Shown here in pieces: positions 9,475 to 17,398 of a stretch of 64,000 nucleotides of DNA; the first letter of the stretch is position 1; each line of letters starts with the position of its first letter. A program made the position numbers and the translations under genes. The notes beneath the pieces are model-generated. The model searched no databases, was not told the DNA's origin, and was given only the letters and a program-made list of their open reading frames with translations. The stretch is from Alteriqipengyuania abyssalis (GTDB lineage Bacteria > Pseudomonadota > Alphaproteobacteria > Sphingomonadales > Sphingomonadaceae): the NCBI RefSeq assembly GCF_019857185.1, contig NZ_JAHWXP010000001.1:558001-622000 (forward strand). The letters run 5' to 3'.

Positions 9475-9789
9475 TCAGCTGCCCGAGAAAGGCGTCCCGA
9501 ACACGCCCACCGCCAGTTCGGCCCACACCAGCAGCAGCCCGGCGAGGATGCCGAGCACGGCGGCCACGCACCAGACGGGGCGCCCGATGACGCGGATTGC
9601 GAACTCGATCGCCAGCGCAGTCGCGCCCAGCAGCACCGCCGCCACAGCAAAATCGAATGGAGTCCAGTGCACCTCGCCGGTGAATTGCATCGCGACCAGC
9701 GGTGCAATCAGGATGGCGAGAAAGGAACCCCACAGGGCCACGCGCCAGATACGATTCGCGATACCAGACGTGATCGAAAGGTCGTCCAT
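9475..9789 (-). CDS. Small integral membrane protein, unknown function
   Basis: A 104-residue protein with three hydrophobic segments (about residues 17-36, 48-70 and 77-97) and no recognised domain. The start at 9789 is chosen because GGAGGAGAGG lies a few bases upstream. It stands alone on the minus strand, convergent with imuB (33 bp between the ends) and downstream of the carbonic anhydrase gene. Nothing ties it to DNA repair except position. Confidence 0.65.
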   Translation of the reverse strand: MDDLSITSGIANRIWRVALWGSFLAILIAPLVAMQFTGEVHWTPFDFAVAAVLLGATALAIEFAIRVIGRPVWCVAAVLGILAGLLLVWAELAVGVFGTPFSGS

Positions 9790-9903
9790 TCTGCCTCTCC
9801 TCCACACGAATCATGCGCATAAAGGCGAGCAAAGGCAAGAGGATAGCGGGCCGGTCCTCTCCGGGCCGGCCCGTCCTGTGTATAACGCGGTGGATTCGTC
9901 CGC

Positions 9904-10629
9904 TCAGCCGGGCAGGTCGAAGAAATCGACCGCGCCCGTTTCCAGGCTGTAATAGGCGCCCACGACCCAAAGCTTGCCCACCTGCTGGGGTTCGAGCAGC
10001 AGCGGATCGGTCTGTTCGCGCAGCTGCCTGACCACGCGGCGAACATTGGCGCGGATCGAGTTGTCGAGCAGGTTGCCCGCGTCGCCGCGCGCCTGCAGAA
10101 CGGCAGGGATGATCGGTTCGACCATCGGCCCGATCGAGCCGGGGAAGGTCGCATTGTCGGTGACGACCTCGGTCGCCGCCTTCACCGCGCCGCAGCTTTC
10201 GTGGCCCATCACCACCACCAGCGGTGTCTTGAGCACGGCGACCGCATATTCGATCGAGCCGAGCGCGACCGTGTCGACCGTGTTGCCCGCGTTGCGGATG
10301 ATGAACAATTCGCCGAGGCCGCGGCCGAACAGCAGTTCGGGCGGCACGCGGCTGTCCGAACAGGTCACGTAGGCCGCGAAGGGCTGCTGCCCGCGCGCGA
10401 GCTCCAGCCTGCGCTGGGCGCTGGTCAGCACGCTGGTCTGCTCACCGCGAAGGAAAGCGGCGTTGCCCTCGACCAGCAGGTCCAGCGCCTGGCGCGGCGT
10501 AAGGTCCTCGCCCGCCGGTGCCGCGCGCATTCCGGGCGTCTGCTGCGCGGCAAATGCCGCGCCGCCGCCCAGGAGGGCAGAGGCGCCGATCGCGCCGGTC
10601 GCCCCAAGCATGTTTCTGCGTGAAATCAT
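9904..10629 (-). CDS. Exported beta-class carbonic anhydrase
   Basis: A 241-residue beta-carbonic anhydrase that interconverts CO2 and bicarbonate using zinc. The zinc ligands are visible in CSDSR (Cys, Asp) and in GHESCG (His, Cys). The protein begins with SRRNMLGATGAIGASAL, a twin-arginine signal, so it is predicted to fold in the cytoplasm and act in the periplasm, unlike most bacterial beta enzymes. The start at 10629 has GGAGAGA a few bases upstream; the longer frame to 10698 adds residues that do not belong to the signal. It is divergent from the SOS-controlled radical SAM gene, with 232 bp between starts. Confidence 0.92.
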   Translation of the reverse strand: MISRRNMLGATGAIGASALLGGGAAFAAQQTPGMRAAPAGEDLTPRQALDLLVEGNAAFLRGEQTSVLTSAQRRLELARGQQPFAAYVTCSDSRVPPELLFGRGLGELFIIRNAGNTVDTVALGSIEYAVAVLKTPLVVVMGHESCGAVKAATEVVTDNATFPGSIGPMVEPIIPAVLQARGDAGNLLDNSIRANVRRVVRQLREQTDPLLLEPQQVGKLWVVGAYYSLETGAVDFFDLPG

Positions 10630-10844
10630 GTCTCTCTCCATCCCTTTGCGCGTCGATGGAGAGGTAGAAACAGGGCCATCGAACGCGCATCGTTTCAACA
10701 GGGCTCTTGCCCTGGATTACTCGATGCGGTCCGACATCACGCGCCAGAAGGCGCGCCAGAGGGGCCCGGTCCGCGTGAATTTCGTATCACCAAGGAGAGA
10801 AAATTCAAGTGCCCCAAGGGCTAGGGCTGGTATGACGACGAAAA

Positions 10845-10859
10845 GAACATATAAGGAAC
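10845..10859 (+). promoter_or_regulatory. LexA box (GAAC-N7-GAAC) of the radical SAM-udgX-dnaE2 set
   Basis: A second GAAC-N7-GAAC operator, ending two bases before the ATG of the radical SAM gene, exactly as at imuA. The two sites share ACATAAAAGGAAC versus ACATATAAGGAAC, and even the first codons ATG AGT CG are the same. AAGGA inside the box is again the likely ribosome binding site. Confidence 0.82.
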
Positions 10860-10861
10860 GA

Positions 10862-12103
10862 ATGAGTCGCGCACCGATCCTCGACAGGCTGAAGATTCTC
10901 GCCGATGCGGCGAAATACGATGCCTCCTGCGCCTCGTCCGGCACGGCCAAGCGCAACAGCACCAAGGGCGGGATCGGCAGCACCGAGGGGATGGGAATCT
11001 GCCACGCCTATGCGCCCGACGGTCGCTGCATATCGCTGCTGAAAATCCTGCTGACCAATCACTGCATCTTTGATTGCCACTACTGCATCAACCGCAAGAG
11101 CTCGAACGTGCAGCGCGCGCGCTTCACGCCGCAGGAGGTCGCGGATCTGACGCTCAGCTTCTACCGCCGCAATTATATCGAGGGGCTGTTCCTCTCCTCG
11201 GGCATCGTCAAGAGCTCCGACCACACGATGGAGCAGATCGTGGAGGCCGCGCGCATCCTGCGAGAAGAGTACGATTTTCGCGGCTATATCCACCTCAAGA
11301 CGATTCCCGAGGCGGACCCGGAGATCATCCACCGCGCTGGGTTTTACGCCGATCGCGTCTCGATCAATGTCGAATTGCCGACCGATGCCGGGCTGACGCG
11401 CCTCGCGCCGGACAAGGACGCGCGCCAGATCGAGGGCGCGCTGGGCAAGACCAGCAGCGACATCGTCGAGGCGAAGGATGCGAAGAAGCGCTTCAAGCAC
11501 GCGCCGCGCTTCGCGCCCGCAGGCCAGTCGACCCAGATGATCGTCGGCGCCGATGCGGCGAGCGATGCGGATATCGTGGGCCGCGCGAGCCGCCTCTACG
11601 ACAGCTTCGACCTGCGCCGCGTCTATTACAGCGCCTTCTCGCCGATCCCCGATGCCTCGGCGGTACTGCCGCTCAAGCGCCCGCCGCTGATCCGCGAACA
11701 TCGGCTCTACCAGTCGGACTGGCTGATGCGGTTCTACGATTACCGCCCGCAGGAGATCATGCAGGCGACCGAGGCCGACGGTAACCTGCCGCTCGATATC
11801 GATCCCAAGCTCGCCTGGGCACTGAAATTCCGCGAGCGCTTCCCGGTCGACGTCAACCGCGCGAGCCGGGAAGACCTGCTGCGCGTGCCGGGGCTGGGGG
11901 TGAAGGCGGTGCAGCGCATCCTCGCCTCGCGTCGCCACCGTACGCTCAGGCTCGACGACGTGGCCCGGCTGACCGTGTCGCTGACCAAGGTGCGGCCCTT
12001 CATCTGCACCATCGACTGGCGGCCGACGCTGCTGACCGACCGCGCCGACCTGCGCAGCCTGCTCGCGCCGAAGCAGGAACAGCTGGAGCTGTTTGCGGCA
12101 TGA
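10862..12103 (+). CDS. Putative DNA modification/repair radical SAM protein
   Basis: A 413-residue radical SAM enzyme. The iron-sulfur motif CxxxCxxC is at C68, C72 and C75 (NHCIFDCHYC). A C-terminal helix-hairpin-helix segment (about 333-372, VNRASREDLLRVPGLGVKA) suggests DNA contact. It belongs to the family usually found beside a DUF4130/uracil-DNA glycosylase-like gene and described as a putative DNA modification or repair enzyme; its substrate and product are unknown. The upstream frame reaches 10463, but the start at 10862 is supported by the LexA box/AAGGA and by the family N-terminus (LKILADAAKYDASC). udgX follows after 121 bp filled by a repeat, and the three genes probably form one damage-inducible operon. 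Confidence 0.92.
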   Translation: MSRAPILDRLKILADAAKYDASCASSGTAKRNSTKGGIGSTEGMGICHAYAPDGRCISLLKILLTNHCIFDCHYCINRKSSNVQRARFTPQEVADLTLSFYRRNYIEGLFLSSGIVKSSDHTMEQIVEAARILREEYDFRGYIHLKTIPEADPEIIHRAGFYADRVSINVELPTDAGLTRLAPDKDARQIEGALGKTSSDIVEAKDAKKRFKHAPRFAPAGQSTQMIVGADAASDADIVGRASRLYDSFDLRRVYYSAFSPIPDASAVLPLKRPPLIREHRLYQSDWLMRFYDYRPQEIMQATEADGNLPLDIDPKLAWALKFRERFPVDVNRASREDLLRVPGLGVKAVQRILASRRHRTLRLDDVARLTVSLTKVRPFICTIDWRPTLLTDRADLRSLLAPKQEQLELFAA

Positions 12104-12115
12104 GGCCCTCTTCCC

Positions 12116-12214
12116 TCCATCGTCATCCCCGCGAAGGCGGGGATCCAGCTAAGGGCTGTGACACGAGTAACTTCTGTCATCTGGCCCCCTGCCTTCGCAG
12201 GGGCGACGATCTGG
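12116..12214. repeat. Palindromic repeat element between radical SAM gene and udgX
   Basis: Starts with the common dispersed-repeat sequence CGTCATCCCCGCGAAGGCGG (hairpin ATCCCCGC/GCGGGGAT at 12125-12144) and ends with CCCCTGC-CTTC-GCAGGGG (12186-12203). It fills nearly the whole intergenic space, so a read-through transcript would carry two stable hairpins here. Confidence 0.78.
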
Positions 12215-12224
12215 AGTACGCGTC

Positions 12225-13658
12225 ATGACCGCACTCCAGCACGTCCGCCCGCACGCACATTACACCGTGCAACTGCCGCGCAGCGACGACTTCGCCTTCT
12301 GGCGCGAACGCGCGCGCGCGCTGATCCAGTGCGATATTCCGCCCGACAAGGTCGCCTGGATCGAGCCGAGCGGCAACGGCGATCTATTTTCGAATGGCGG
12401 CATGCGCCTGCCCGAGCCGCCCGCCGATGCGCCGCCCGTCCGCGCCAGCAAGCGCTACCTGAGCGTCGCGCAGAACGCCGCGCTGCATCGCGACCCGCAG
12501 CGGTTCGCGCTGCTCTACCGCCTGCTGTGGCGGCTGCAGCGAAACCTGAGGATCATGGAGGACAAGGCCGATCCCGACGTCCGCCGCGTGGAGGAGCTGG
12601 ACAAGAACGTCCGCCGCGACAGCCACAAGATGCACGCCTTCGTCCGCTTCCGGCAGGTGGAGGAAGAAGGTGGGGCGGAACACTACATCGCGTGGTTCGA
12701 GCCCGAGCATCACATCCTTCGCGCCAATGCGGGCTTCTTCATGCGCCGCTTCGCGAGCATGCGCTGGTCGATCCTGACCCCGCAGGGCACGCTGCACTGG
12801 GACGGCGAGACCATGCACGAAGGCCCGCCCGCGCAGAAGGCCGACGCGCCGCAGGGCGACCCGGTCGAGGACCTGTGGCGCACCTATTATGCGTCGATCT
12901 TCAATCCCGCGCGTTTGAAGGTCGGGGCGATGCTCTCCGAAATGCCCCGCAAGTACTGGAAGAACCTGCCCGAGGCCGCGCTCATTCCCGAGCTGGTCGC
13001 GGGCGCGCAGAAGCGGGAAAGCGAGATGGTGGCGGCAGGCGAACTGAGTTTCGAGGAACGGCCCGGGAGCCTGGAGGCGATCGGCGAAGCGATCGAGCAG
13101 TGTCGCAAGTGCCCGATCGGCTGCCTCGACAACCGCGCGGTGATGGGCGAGGGGCCGGGCGATGCGGCCCTGATGATCGTCGGCGAGCAGCCGGGCGATC
13201 AGGAGGACCAGGAAGGCCGGCCCTTCGTCGGCCCCGCCGGGCAACTGCTCGACGTGCATCTGGAGCGCGCGGGGATCGATCGGAGCCGCGCCTACGTCAC
13301 CAACGCGGTCAAGCACTTCAAGTTCGTCCAGCGCGGCAAGCGGCGGCTGCACCAGAGCCCGACCGCCAAGGAGATCGACACCTGCCGCTGGTGGATCGAG
13401 GGCGAGCGCGAGCTGGTGCAGCCCAAACTGGTGCTGGCGATGGGCGCCAGCGCGGCGCGCGGGATGCTGGGCAAGACGGTGAGCATTTCCAAGGTGCGCG
13501 GGCAGGCCATGTCGCTGGAAGACGGCAGCGAGCTGTGGGTCACCGCGCATCCGTCCTACCTGCTGCGCCTCGACGGCGACGCGCGCGAGAAGCAGGCGGC
13601 GCTGTTCGATGCCGACCTCGCCGCGGTGCGCGAGCGGTTGGCAGAGTTGGCTCAATGA
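12225..13658 (+). CDS. DUF4130-UdgX fusion, uracil-DNA-binding protein
   Basis: A 477-residue two-part protein. Residues 1 to about 255 are the DUF4130-like partner domain always linked to the radical SAM family upstream (SHKMHAFVRFR, FEPEHHILRANAGFFMRRF). Residues from about 285 form a uracil-DNA glycosylase fold of the UdgX type: GEQPGDQED at 320-328, FVGPAG, and the loop KRRLH at 372-376, whose histidine in characterised UdgX forms a covalent bond with the uracil site. C293, C296, C300 and C387 are candidate iron-sulfur ligands. HPSYLLR (442-448) closes the active site. It is probably damage-induced from the LexA box upstream of the radical SAM gene; dnaE2 follows after 137 bp of repeat DNA. 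Trapping rather than excision is inferred from the motif. Confidence 0.92.
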   Translation: MTALQHVRPHAHYTVQLPRSDDFAFWRERARALIQCDIPPDKVAWIEPSGNGDLFSNGGMRLPEPPADAPPVRASKRYLSVAQNAALHRDPQRFALLYRLLWRLQRNLRIMEDKADPDVRRVEELDKNVRRDSHKMHAFVRFRQVEEEGGAEHYIAWFEPEHHILRANAGFFMRRFASMRWSILTPQGTLHWDGETMHEGPPAQKADAPQGDPVEDLWRTYYASIFNPARLKVGAMLSEMPRKYWKNLPEAALIPELVAGAQKRESEMVAAGELSFEERPGSLEAIGEAIEQCRKCPIGCLDNRAVMGEGPGDAALMIVGEQPGDQEDQEGRPFVGPAGQLLDVHLERAGIDRSRAYVTNAVKHFKFVQRGKRRLHQSPTAKEIDTCRWWIEGERELVQPKLVLAMGASAARGMLGKTVSISKVRGQAMSLEDGSELWVTAHPSYLLRLDGDAREKQAALFDADLAAVRERLAELAQ

Positions 13659-13668
13659 TGCGAATACT

Positions 13669-13792
13669 CCCTACCGCGAAGCGGTGGGGAGGGGGACCAC
13701 CCGCAGGGTGGTGGAGGGGCCCTGGTGTCGCGCCGCGCCCCTCCACCGCGTTGTACGCGGTCCGCCTCCCCATGCAGGACACGGGGAGGATT
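13669..13792. repeat. Palindromic repeat element between udgX and dnaE2
   Basis: A chain of inverted repeats: CCCTACCGC-GAA-GCGGTGGGG (13669-13689), ACCACCC-GCA-GGGTGGT (13696-13712), a GGAGGGG/CCCCTCC pair further apart, ACCGCG-TTGTA-CGCGGT (13745-13761) and CTCCCC/GGGGAG near the end. It occupies the space before the dnaE2 start and leaves AGGA as the only plausible ribosome binding site. Confidence 0.72.
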
Positions 13793-13795
13793 TAG

Positions 13796-16700
13796 ATGCC
13801 CGAAGCACCACTCACCCCCGACAAGCGCCGGATAGAGATCGACCCCGATGGCGTCGATCCGCCACCGCGCGCGCCTTTCGTCGAGCTAGGCCTCGTCTCG
13901 TGCTTCAGCTTCCTGCGCGGCAGTTCGGACGCGGTCGACCTCGTGACCACCGCGCGAATGCTGGGCTACGACGCGCTGGGGATCGCCGATGCCAACACCA
14001 TGGCGGGCGTGGTGCGCGTGCATACCGAGGCGAAGACGCTCAAGCTCAGGCCTGTTGTCGGCACACGGATCGAGACGGTCGAAGGCCTCGCCTTTCTCGC
14101 CTACCCGAAGGATCGCGCAGCTTACGGGCGCCTGTGCCGCCTCATCAGCGCCGGGCGGATGAGTACGCCCGATGGCAGATGGCAGGAGAAGGGCGTGTGC
14201 GAGATTACCCTTGCGATGCTCGCCGACCATGCTGAGGATGTTCAGCTAATTCTGCTGCCACCTGACGATCTCGATGCGCGATTCACGATTGCGGTGCCGA
14301 GCAACGTTATCCCGTTCCGTCATCCCGGACTTGATCCGGGATCCCGCTTTTCTTCCCACACCGGTGCAGAAGAAGCGGGACCCCGGCTCGGGGGCCGGGG
14401 TGACGAGAACGTCATGATGATCCCCGCCGCTTTCCCCAGGCTCATCCCACACCTCACCGCGCAACTGCCCACCCTACGCCATATTGCGGCGGCGTATCTC
14501 TATCGCGGCGACGATATCGCGTGGATCGACCGGCTCGACGCCATGGCGCGCGAGCACGGCCTGTCGCTGCTCGCCACCAACGACGTGCATTACCACGTGC
14601 CCGAGCGGCGGCCGCTCAATGACGTCATGACGGCAATCCGCCACAAGACGACTGTGGAGGCCGCCGGCCACCTGCTCCACGCCAATGCCGAGCGGCACCT
14701 GAAATCGCCGGACGAGATGATCCGCCTGTTCGCACGCTGGCCCCATGCCATCATGGCGTCACGCGATATCGCGGATGCCTGCACCTTCAGTCTAGACGAG
14801 CTGCAATACGAGTATCCGAGGCGCGCCTATCCCGACGGCATGACCCCGCAGCAACATTTGGAACAGCAGACGTGGGAGGGTGCAAAATGGCGCTATTCCA
14901 ATGTGATACCTTCCAAAGTTAAAACCACGCTTGAGTATGAGCTGGGGCTGATCGGCAAGCTCGATCTCGCCCCCTATTTCCTCACCATCAAGGAAATCGT
15001 CGATTTCGCGCGCAGCCAGACGCCCCCGATCCTGTGCCAGGGGCGCGGCAGCGCCGCCAATTCCGCCGTGTGCTTCTGCCTCGGTATCACCAGCGTCGAT
15101 CCTGCCGAGCACCAGTTGCTGTTCGACCGGTTTCTCTCCGAAGAGCGCAGTGAGCCGCCCGACATCGATGTCGATTTCGAGCATGAGCGGCGAGAGGAAG
15201 TCATCCAGCATATTTACAGGGAGTATGGGCGGGATCGCGCCGGACTGTGCGCCACCGTCATTCACTATCGCCCGCGCATGGCGATCCGCGAGGTGGGCAA
15301 GGCCATGGGCCTGTCGGAAGACGTCACCGCCTCGCTCGCACGCACCGTATGGGGTGGCTGGGGGCGCGAGATCGGCGAGGATCACGTGGCCGAAACGGGC
15401 ATGGATATCACCGATCCGCATTTGAGGCGCGTTCTCACACTCACCAGCCAAATGATTGGAATGCCGCGACATCTTTCCCAGCATGTCGGCGGGTTCATCC
15501 TCACCGACGGATTGCTGACCGAGACCGTGCCGATCGGCAATGGCGCGATGCCTGACCGCAGTTTCATCGAATGGGACAAGGACGACATCGACGATCTTGG
15601 CATCTTCAAGGTCGATGTACTCGCGCTCGGGATGCTGACCTGCATCCGCAAAGGCCTCGATCTGCTGGAGGACCATTACGACCGTCCGCTGACCCTCGCC
15701 ACCATCCCGCAGGAGGATCCGGCGGTGTACGACATGCTGTGCAAGGGCGATTCGCTCGGCGTATTCCAGGTCGAGAGCAGGGCACAGATGAACATGCTGC
15801 CGCGCCTGCAACCGCGCCAATTCTACGATCTGGTGGTGCAGGTCGCGATCGTGCGCCCCGGCCCGATCCAGGGCGATATGGTCCACCCCTATCTCAAGCA
15901 GCGGCGATTGGCGCGCGCGGGAAAGACCGATTTCCAGCTTCCTGCGCCCGCGCCCGAGCATGGTCCGCCAGACGAGCTGTCCTCGATCCTTGGGCGCACT
16001 TTCGGGGTGCCGATCTTTCAGGAGCAGGCGATGAAGATCGCCATCGATGCGGCCAGGTTCTCTCCGGCAGAGGCCAACCGCCTGCGCCGGGCGATGGCCA
16101 CCTTCCGCAGCCGGGGAATGGTGCATGCGCATGAGGAAATGATGGTCGGACGCATGATAGAGCGTGGCTACGACCCCGATTTCTCCCAGCGCTGCTTCGA
16201 CCAGATCAAGGGTTTCGGGGAATATGGCTTCCCGGAGAGCCATGCGGCTAGCTTCGCGCACCTCGTCTACGTCTCCAGCTGGCTCAAGTGCCACTATCCG
16301 GCGGCCTTCGCCTGCGCGCTGCTCAATTCGCAGCCGATGGGCTTTTACGCGCCCGCACAGATCGTGCGAGACGCGGCCGAACATGGGGTCGCGGTGCTGC
16401 CGGCGGATGTGAATGGGTCGGACTGGGATTGTACGCTGGAGGAAATTTCTCCCCCCTCGGGCGAGGACATGAGGCCCATGGCCCTGCGCCTCGGCCTGCG
16501 CCAGATCGACGGTTTCCCTGAGCATGTCGCGGCCAAGCTGGTCGCGGAGCGGGTGGAGCGCGGCTCTTACCGCGATGTCGCCGAGCTGCGCGACCGTGCG
16601 GGACTTGCTCCCTCGCATGTCGAGCGGCTCGCCAGCGCCGATGCCTTCCAGTCGCTCGACCTGCCGCGCCGGCAGGCTCTGTGGGACGCGCGCAGCCTGA

Positions 16701-17398
16701 TCGCCGCGCCAGACCTGCCGCTGTTCCGTGCAGCGGCAGAGCGTGAGGAGGGGGCGGAGAAAGCCCGCACCGCGCTGCCCGTCATGCCGCTCTCCGAAGA
16801 AGTGGTCGCGGATTACCAGACCACCCGGCTCAGCCTGAAGGCGCATCCGATGACGTTTCTGCGCGCAGACCTGGCCGCGCGTGGCTTCGTGCGCGCGTGC
16901 GACCTGCGCGAGCGCAAGTTCCGCAGCATGGTGCAGGTCGCGGGCGTCGTGCTGATCCGGCAGCGGCCGGGCAGTGCCAAGGGCGTGTGCTTCATCACGC
17001 TGGAGGACGAGACGGGGGTGGTGAACCTGGTCGTGTGGCCCGATCTCAAGGAAAAGCAGCGCAAGGTGGTGATGGGCGCGCGGCTGATGGAGGTGCGCGG
17101 GCGGGTGGAGTACGATGACGAGGTGATCCACGTCATCGCCCACCACATGACCGATGCGACACACATGCTTGCACGCCTGTCCGACGATGCGCTGCGCTAT
17201 GAGCTGGCGCGCGCGGACCATGTCAATTCACCGCTGCCGTCAGGTAAGATCAATCCGCGCGATGACCTGCGCGACGGGGCGGAGGATCCCGCTGGCGGCC
17301 AAGCGACCCGCCCCCGCGATCTGATCGACGAGCTGCCGAACACCGGGGGTCATCCACGCAATGTCCGGATCATTCCCAAGTCACGCGACTTTCATTGA
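13796..17398 (+). CDS. dnaE2: Error-prone DNA polymerase III alpha subunit DnaE2 (ImuC)
   Basis: The catalytic polymerase of the ImuAB mutasome, copying past DNA lesions with low fidelity. The 1200-residue protein starts with a PHP domain (ELGLVSCFSFLRGSSD, residues 30-45) whose metal ligands are degenerate, as in other DnaE2. The C-family polymerase core has the catalytic aspartates in PDIDVDF, then GVPIFQEQAMKIA and FGEYGFPESHAASFA; a C-terminal OB domain follows (VQVAGVVLIRQRPGSAKG). Residues 175-204 are translated from an inserted palindromic repeat, so the protein is longer than its relatives. It is the third gene after the LexA box at 10845, and no separate LexA box is visible before it. 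The next gene's ATG overlaps its stop (TGATG). Confidence 0.95.
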   Translation: MPEAPLTPDKRRIEIDPDGVDPPPRAPFVELGLVSCFSFLRGSSDAVDLVTTARMLGYDALGIADANTMAGVVRVHTEAKTLKLRPVVGTRIETVEGLAFLAYPKDRAAYGRLCRLISAGRMSTPDGRWQEKGVCEITLAMLADHAEDVQLILLPPDDLDARFTIAVPSNVIPFRHPGLDPGSRFSSHTGAEEAGPRLGGRGDENVMMIPAAFPRLIPHLTAQLPTLRHIAAAYLYRGDDIAWIDRLDAMAREHGLSLLATNDVHYHVPERRPLNDVMTAIRHKTTVEAAGHLLHANAERHLKSPDEMIRLFARWPHAIMASRDIADACTFSLDELQYEYPRRAYPDGMTPQQHLEQQTWEGAKWRYSNVIPSKVKTTLEYELGLIGKLDLAPYFLTIKEIVDFARSQTPPILCQGRGSAANSAVCFCLGITSVDPAEHQLLFDRFLSEERSEPPDIDVDFEHERREEVIQHIYREYGRDRAGLCATVIHYRPRMAIREVGKAMGLSEDVTASLARTVWGGWGREIGEDHVAETGMDITDPHLRRVLTLTSQMIGMPRHLSQHVGGFILTDGLLTETVPIGNGAMPDRSFIEWDKDDIDDLGIFKVDVLALGMLTCIRKGLDLLEDHYDRPLTLATIPQEDPAVYDMLCKGDSLGVFQVESRAQMNMLPRLQPRQFYDLVVQVAIVRPGPIQGDMVHPYLKQRRLARAGKTDFQLPAPAPEHGPPDELSSILGRTFGVPIFQEQAMKIAIDAARFSPAEANRLRRAMATFRSRGMVHAHEEMMVGRMIERGYDPDFSQRCFDQIKGFGEYGFPESHAASFAHLVYVSSWLKCHYPAAFACALLNSQPMGFYAPAQIVRDAAEHGVAVLPADVNGSDWDCTLEEISPPSGEDMRPMALRLGLRQIDGFPEHVAAKLVAERVERGSYRDVAELRDRAGLAPSHVERLASADAFQSLDLPRRQALWDARSLIAAPDLPLFRAAAEREEGAEKARTALPVMPLSEEVVADYQTTRLSLKAHPMTFLRADLAARGFVRACDLRERKFRSMVQVAGVVLIRQRPGSAKGVCFITLEDETGVVNLVVWPDLKEKQRKVVMGARLMEVRGRVEYDDEVIHVIAHHMTDATHMLARLSDDALRYELARADHVNSPLPSGKINPRDDLRDGAEDPAGGQATRPRDLIDELPNTGGHPRNVRIIPKSRDFH
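14318..14405. repeat. Palindromic repeat inserted in frame in dnaE2
   Basis: The outer arms CGTCATCCCGG and CCGGGGTGACG are inverted copies with one mismatch, and the interior holds ATCCCGGA...TCCGGGAT and CCCGCTTTTCTTC...GAAGAAGCGGG pairings. The sequence CGTCATCCCGGACTTGATCC is a widely dispersed sphingomonad repeat. It is translated as residues 175-204 of DnaE2 (HPGLDPGSRF and onward), in the PHP domain, without breaking the frame. Confidence 0.8.

Noticed and set aside
9846-9888. GGGCCGG...CCGGCCC inverted repeat after the carbonic anhydrase gene as a terminator
   Set aside because: No T-run on either strand and the loop is long; may be chance in GC-rich DNA.
14792-17221. An 809-codon open frame opposite dnaE2
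   Set aside because: High GC content leaves few stops on the opposite strand; the translated product is His/Arg-rich with no domain, while DnaE2 is unmistakable.
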